NCBI GenBank assembly: GCA_903813345.2
Contig: CAIIXF020000009.1
Location: forward strand, 34,899,759-34,963,758
Source: Owenia fusiformis
Lineage: Eukaryota; Annelida; Polychaeta; Sabellida; Oweniidae
Direction of reading: 5' to 3'
DNA length: 64,000 nt
Each line of letters begins with the position of its first letter. The first letter of the stretch is position 1. The translations under genes and the position numbers were made by a program. Positions 58,135-64,000 of the stretch are shown piece by piece. The notes beneath the pieces are model-generated. The model did no database searches and was not told the origin of the DNA. It saw only the letters and a program-made list of their open reading frames with translations.

Positions 58135-61100
58135 TTAGGGTACCCAATGTATATCTTTAAGATGACCCACGAGTCCCAATTTTCCGATTGTTTGATAAAA
58201 TCTCTGTTTGATGAAATGGTAAACTTCATAGTCGTATTTTAACACTTCTTTAATGATCTTCTCAGTTTTTATGTCCGGAAATGCCTTCACGCCTTCTTCA
58301 GTCCTACCTGAAAGAAATTGTTCCAAACATAATCTATCATTATCTTGCTTCACGGTATCATATACTCTCTTAACCAAACTAAGTCAGGCAGGTGGCTTCC
58401 ACTTTTGCTTTGTTATGAAAAGTAATTTTGCAATGGTCATTTTTACATGAAATCAGACACCATATGTTTGATTAATTATCATACCCTATCGTGCTAAACA
58501 ACAATAAGCTACATTGATTGTTTCCAACGTTATCTAATCCCCTGGAATCTAATTGCTTAACTTACGGCTATATCTGCTTGCTGTTCCTGCGAAATATGTT
58601 GGGATAAGTTCCTCTAGAGCTAACATGCTAGCTTGGTATTCTTCATAAAGTCCTACGAACGTATAATACCTTGCAATATTAGCTTTGGCTAGTTGGACAC
58701 CAATGTGGGACATCTTGTCGTCTCTAAAAGCAAGGCACTAGATAAGGGAAAACTGTTTAGATACATGTACCAGCACATGCATAAAAATTGAAGCTTTCAA
58801 ATGAATAACAATTGTAAGGAAATATATCCTTAAGTCCCCACCAAATATGACAAGGATACAGTTTCGATTGACGCCCTTTATTCCAAAGTTGGACAATCTT
58901 TTGTCAAAATCCCAAAACCATGTTTATCTCTCTGGCCAATCAGAACGCAGTACGGGGCCATTATGGTCAACGCATTATCTCCAGGAAAAAGTGCTCGTAG
59001 AGATGATAAAATAATTTGTACTCTGAGACAGGAAAGATGCAAGCACGTCACAAAAATGCCTTTTCTGTAGTAATGTTGTCATGATTTTCACCGCTTTCCT
59101 CACCTGTTTTTCAATGTTTGATGCATGAATATGTTGCGTTTTGAGACAGAGTGAACCTCTTAAAAGGAAAAATTCATTCATGATTTTTAAAGATAACCAA
59201 AATAAATTAATTTCCTATTGGAAAATGACATGGGCGATATTATTTTCGACGTTATTCAAAATGAATGCATTTCCCTTCTTAGGTGAACACTTAACACTTT
59301 TAGTGATATGTAGAAAATAGAAATGACAAGGAATTATATGAGTCTAAGATACTTTAAAATTTAAACAATGCTAGCTACATGGGCTTTCATGAGTTTTACG
59401 TTGTCCAAGCTAGATCTGATTCTACCTTTATAATATCCCTAAAAACATGATTATGAAGTCCAGGTGTAAAAGGGTAGGAGGTCCTATTAATGTATGGTCC
59501 TACTCTCCATTGATTTATATGGTGACCTATTTCCCTTATTATCTTATACACAATCAGGGCCAGTAAGTTCCTTGAAAAGGGGACCATAATCTCCGAGTGA
59601 CCATAATTTCACACAGGTGTAAACAACCTCACCTTAACAGAATTCTCGCTTATCATGTCACGATTGCACCCCCCCCCCCCGACTGAAACCCGATATTTTT
59701 GGGCGTGCGCACGCCCATATTATGGATGGGAACTGATAATTCAATCTTTAGCTATATCCAAATATATTGAAAACCGAAATTAAGAATCGGAACCTTGATA
59801 ACATAAACTGGTTAGAACTTACAGGCAAACTTGATGGTGTCCACAAAATACACGCATACTTTCTCTGAAAAAGCTGCCACATATATGAGTTGCGTTATGC
59901 CACTTGGTCAGGCATTCTTCAAACGTCTGAAACAAGATGAACATATCTACTTTAACACTATTTGAACGAAAATGTGATAGTATTTAATATCAAAGAGTTC
60001 ATTTTTTGTCTAGTTTTTGAGATAAATACAAATGAATATTTTTGGAGTTTTGACAAATCTTTATTTCTTTATTATTTTCTGTATAACAGTATTTTAGTAT
60101 GTATGAATTCATAAGTTAATGGCATTACCAAGTCTTGCATTTCATATATGAATGCAGTGCAGAATCTATTTTCTCTTTTACATGTGAAACGGTGAAACGT
60201 GTAGGTTGCCTCTGCTCTATCGTAAGGTTCACGGGCAATGTTCACGTAAATTGGATTACTATAATTGTAGCTAGAATAATGAAAAGGAAGTATTAACTGT
60301 TTTAATTCGAACAAAGAATCAGTAATTAAGAAAAAATACAGTAAATACAGTTTTTTCTCATATGCAAGAAGGTAATTACCAGTTTCACAACCAGTAGTAT
60401 CGTAGAAAGTTCATTTAACTTTAATGTTAATTTTAATGGTTCAATTTTCATATCACCCTTATGTATACGTATCTAATAGTTATGCAAATCAAAGCATGTC
60501 TAGTAAAAGAAAATAGTATCTGTCTAATACAAGAAGAGATATTTCTTTTTTCGTAATTTTATAACATGGGGCCTATGGGAAATCTCCTCGAACTAGAAGT
60601 CACATTTTCAAAAACAATTAAATTTTCAAAGTTGATAAACAATTTTCGAAACCATATTTCTAGATGTACTTTTACATGTAGATTTCAATTATGACATCAC
60701 TTTGACAGAAATTCTGAATATTTCAAATCAAGATTATTTCTACTAGCATCTAGTCTATTGAAGTTATGCAACTCAACTATACCTCTTAAAATTCAAAAAG
60801 TAAACATCGTGATATTTCGCAAGAGGCGTTTCATTAGATAGTCTGAGCAACTCATTTGTGTAGTAATAGGGCTGAAATCATACCAAAACGATTGTAAGTA
60901 AATCATAGTACAAATCATGCATGTTTCCCGTCAATTTCAAAAACTGCATCCATATTTTCCATCATTTTCAAAAATTTCAAAAATTGCATCCATATTTTCC
61001 GTCATTTTCAAAAATTGCATCCATATTTTCCGTCATTTTCAAAAATTGATGTTGCCCTTCATGGATTTTCATCATATTGACTCATTATAAGTGGAAGTTG

Positions 61101-62224
61101 ACTGTCAGTGTGTTAGATGACGTCGTGTGCTGGGTTTATATACCATTCGACGACAAAAATCTCTACATCATGACGTTATGTAAGCTTTATCAAAACCGTA
61201 ACATTTACAGAGAGATCATTATAACATGTCATCTGCCATTTATACGATTCGAAAAGTTCATTATGTTCCACCCATGCCTAGTGTGTTTGTCATCTACAAA
61301 CTAACCTCTTTTATAAGCTTCCTTCCCCTGCTTTCCTGATGGATAAATGTAAATCCATTTGGTATAGACAACGCTTTAAGGTTTGCAATAAACCAACTGG
61401 ACCCACAAGTAGAGAGGCCATTGTACATAAGAATGTAAGGGTTTGGAGTGGATGGCTCGTGTTGAGTGATTAGTTCATCGATTTTAATCGATGATTCCAG
61501 AATGACTCTTTCAACATCTAAAATGCAAAGAAAGTTGCTCTTAATTTGGTCTAAGGAGCCACAAAGTCTGCTCCTTAACAGGATTTTCACACAAACCAAA
61601 ATTAGGATTTATAATTTATAGATATCGTTGTTTTTAGACTATAAACTGCAATTCCTTTCAAAATGTTTTTAAACCAGGCCAGCACTAGATTCGTTTTGGG
61701 GGATAGGAAGTTGGCCATTTGAAGTTACTCAGGTTCAACTTGACTGTGGCCTAGTTCTAGACCTATATCCCAGTGATCAAATAATGCTAGATAGTAGACT
61801 AGCCAAATGGTTGAATTGTAAGAACGATCCTAAATCGATATACATCGTTTAATATATTGATCCCACAAGAAAGAACAAAATAGGACACAATTTCTAATCA
61901 CCATTATTAAACATTTCTTGTTTGTGGACACATTGTTAAATTGTTATTTCTACATTCCAACATATTATTTTCCGTCTAATGAATCTTAATTTTGACGACT
62001 TGTATGATATTTTTGTTGTATCAATTTGAAATTAAAACTCTTTAATAATGAAGTCCTATCTATATTTTTTTCTTATCAATATCGAGATTGAAAATCTTAC
62101 CGTTTTTATTAGTGCTATTCGTAAAGGTGCTGTAGTTCTTCCACAGTTGCAAAATCAAAAAAATTAAAGCCGAAGTCAAGCAGAAAAAAGTGATAATAAA
62201 AAGGCGAACTTGGAACTTTGCCAT
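58135..62224 (-). CDS. 2-O-sulfotransferase-like, copy 2, 333 aa, probable pseudoenzyme
   Basis: Seven minus-strand exons mirror copy 1: 62224-62101, 61517-61306, 60871-60783, 60270-60129, 59926-59823, 58723-58566 and 58307-58135. An earlier in-frame ATG at 62251 would add nine residues. The anchor is LFIITFFCLTSALIFLILQL. The frame is intact, but the phosphosulfate loop reads YNGLSTCGS (77-81) instead of PKCGS, losing the Lys. The 3'-phosphate site reads NIAREPYDRAEATYTF, where the Ser of RVASLYYY is replaced. KYHDVYFLNF and the ARYYTFVGLYEEYQASMLAL region are kept. The product may therefore fold, sit in the Golgi and bind glycan or partner without transferring sulfate. An active enzyme with altered PAPS contacts is possible. 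Exon-for-exon identity of structure shows tandem duplication. Confidence 0.82.
60370..60765. mobile_element. CAATNACCC MITE, copy 3 (diverged)
   Basis: The stretch aligns along its whole length with the element at 30046-30487 (shared blocks include TTACCAGTTTCAC, TCTAGATGTA, TTTTACATGTAGATTTCAA and CAAGATTATTTCTACT). Its outer ends have decayed. It lies in intron 3 of copy 2 of the sulfotransferase pair, its right end about 18 bp from the exon's donor site. Confidence 0.7.
60938..61050. repeat. Three-copy 31-bp tandem repeat
   Basis: Units resemble GCATCCATATTTTCCGTCAT followed by TTTCAAAAATT. They lie in intron 2 of sulfotransferase copy 2 and have no coding role. Confidence 0.75.
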
Positions 62225-62259
62225 TGTCGAATGTCGATGCACGAAATACACTCATATGT

Positions 62260-63045
62260 TAAATTCCAGCACTGAATATTCCAGTATTCCATGTGCAACG
62301 TATATTCTTTTTAGTGCCCTTGATTTTACGCAGTGTTCCTGATTTAGTGATATTGCTTACTTTTACACCTATATAGTGCCAATAGTGTTCTCAGTCTCAG
62401 CATTCTATTCATGTTTTAACATTTTACAACTTTTAAACTGAGTGACCTACTGTTCTACGTGGTATAGCATGGTATTTTGTACCACGTCGATATTGAAGTT
62501 GGATTTCTTTTTCACCCTATTGTTGTCCACTTACAAATGATTTTAACTCAACGATAAATAAATATTGTTTTCAGAAATGTCTATTCAAATGATAGGCCTA
62601 CTATGTATATTCGAAAAATGAAATCTGAACTCTTTTGTAGAGTGTCTCCCTAAAGAGTTTACAATTCCAAATACTAATACTCGATCAGGAACGGGTATGA
62701 AAATCGGAAAAGGGAGGGACCAGATGATACTTCATGCACAAATGGCGCCATTTAGAAAATAAAATTGAGGCCTATTTTTCCAAATGTTACATATTTTTTA
62801 TTCAAAAAGTATATATTTTTATTTTTATGATATCTGTAATGTATTGTTGTGACACAAATTGAATTGCAAATACCAGTAGTCAAATAAATGATCCAGCGCC
62901 AACGAGGACTTGTACGATAGATGACAGGTCATTTTGGGATTTTTTGCTTTCCGGTGATTAACTTTGAAGTAAGAAGATTCGAAATTAATGTTTTCTTAAA
63001 CTGACTGCGACCTGAAGCTGAGACTGAAGTTTTTAAGAATTTTGA
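62260..63045. other. Upstream region of sulfotransferase copy 2, nothing recognised
   Basis: AT-rich sequence with no supported gene. It should contain the minus-strand promoter of copy 2. Confidence 0.35.
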
Positions 63046-63050
63046 AGTAA

Positions 63051-63254
63051 CAGGCCCGTAGCCAGGATTTGCCAAGGGGGGTTCACTTTTTGAAAAATTC
63101 CAGAGGGGTTTCACTTGTGACAAATTTGGTCCAAAAATGGCCAAAATCACTTAAAAAGTCCTCAGAATGGTGAAAAACTGCATGATTTTGAAAGATTTAT
63201 TGGCCAGGGGGATCATAGTACCCATCGACCCCCCCCCCCCGGCTACGGACCTGA
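63051..63254. mobile_element. hAT-like MITE
   Basis: The ends are CAGGCCCGTAGCC and its complement GGCTACGGACCTG. The interior includes GGGGGGTT and a run of C. GTAGCCAGGATT-type ends are common in invertebrate hAT MITEs (recalled). A clean 8-bp duplication is not visible. It touches the target duplication of the CAAGGAGG element to its right. Confidence 0.5.
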
Positions 63255-63262
63255 GTAATATC

Positions 63263-63450
63263 CAAGGAGGATTGGAAGCCAGGGTTCCAACTCGATATTC
63301 TTTAATCTCCACGCATGCGTCATTTGCTATTCGTGTCTGTATAATTTGTACGACTGCGTGGAGAATGACCCGATACTCTCCAACAAAGCTATCGCTAGGT
63401 GATTGTTTTGCAGAATATCGGTGTTGCATTCTGGGAGCCAATCCTCCTTG
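63263..63450. mobile_element. 188-bp MITE, CAAGGAGGATTGG ends, 9-bp TSD, copy 2
   Basis: Same length and ends as the element at 52640-52827, in reverse orientation, with almost identical interior. It is flanked by AGTAATATC at 63254-63262 and 63451-63459. Immediately to the right, CCTTG plus AGTAATATC is repeated once more (63460-63473). Confidence 0.93.
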
Positions 63451-63479
63451 AGTAATATCCCTTGAGTAATATCTAAATA

Positions 63480-64000
63480 CAATCCAACCGACAGATTATT
63501 AGGCCATCTATCGACAGTCCTAGTGCGTAAATTCACGTGTAACTTTTTTGTTTTAAAGCCATTGATTTTAAAAGGTGGTGGTTCAAGAAAAAAATGTTGA
63601 ATAAATTTCTATACCAGCCCAGACTATTTTCTGGTGCAGAATAAAGAAAGAATGCATGAGTGCATTACATTGCTTTTTCAGGAACTTATCATTACATTGT
63701 CTTCCTTTGTATGTTTTGGTAAATCTGGTAAGAAGTCAATGGTAGCTTTTTCAATTTTCATAACTTCTTCCCAAAGTTTCTCAACAACACCGGGTTGTCT
63801 TCAATTTTAATTCATATAAAACACAAGATGCAACAAGGATGCTTTCCAGAAAAAAGGGAAGTACACCCATGTCTTCATGTTTTATTTTGTTCCAGAAAAT
63901 AAAATGTGCAGATATAATTTTTCCAAAAATGTTTTTATGAAGGTGAGCCTAAAGAAACCACCAGGCCATGGACATGATCAAATGAAATTGCTCTACAGAA
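63480..64000. other. No feature seen at the right edge
   Basis: AT-rich, no open frame with coding character, no recognisable repeat. A segment near 63660-63780 could belong to an exon or pseudogene outside the window but nothing supports this. Confidence 0.3.

Overview
This window is nuclear DNA from an animal. It is AT-rich, its genes are split by long introns, all but one splice site follows GT-AG, and it carries a recognisable Wnt ligand, a stanniocalcin-like hormone, an SLC36-type amino-acid transporter and a tandem pair of heparan/uronyl 2-O-sulfotransferase-like genes. A methylthioribose kinase gene, many hairpin transposons and a Tx1/L1-like LINE point to a marine invertebrate. A hemichordate-like deuterostome is my guess, but the sequence alone does not settle it and a lophotrochozoan is possible. 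I assembled the exons by hand from splice sites, reading-frame phase and family similarity; no search was run.

Layout. 1-4.5 kb (+): the 3' end of an unidentified gene with two alternative last exons, one giving a C-terminal membrane anchor and one a lysine-rich soluble tail, separated by a 17-bp minisatellite. 4.5-18.7 kb: mostly non-coding; a 27-bp minisatellite, a 5'-truncated non-LTR retrotransposon (9.1-10.8 kb, -), an unidentified hydrophilic ORF (11.2-11.9 kb, -), and scattered inverted-repeat elements. 18.7-21.65 kb: a young, 5'-truncated Tx1/L1-type LINE with a 17-bp target-site duplication, inserted antisense just upstream of an exon. 21.7-27.1 kb (+): seven exons of an SLC36-like transporter. 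29.1-30.9 kb (-): a complete four-exon stanniocalcin-like gene. 32.2-38.4 kb (+): a complete nine-exon methylthioribose kinase; its first intron holds a 2.4-kb inverted-repeat transposon with a related small element nested inside. 38.8-41.8 kb: a 36-bp minisatellite and a seven-copy array of roughly 135-bp units. 43.8-52.2 kb (+): a complete six-exon Wnt8 gene whose introns hold two foldback elements. 53.8-62.2 kb (-): two tandem seven-exon sulfotransferase genes; the distal copy has lost key co-substrate-binding residues. 62.3-64.0 kb: non-coding, with two small DNA transposons.

There is no operon-like logic. The genes are independent units: secreted signalling (Wnt8, stanniocalcin-like), Golgi sulfation of proteoglycans (which in general affects Wnt distribution, though nothing here shows a link), amino-acid transport and methionine salvage. 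The most novel material lies in the transposons, two of which I could delimit to the base by matching target-site duplications in more than one copy or relative, and in the apparently degenerate sulfotransferase paralogue.
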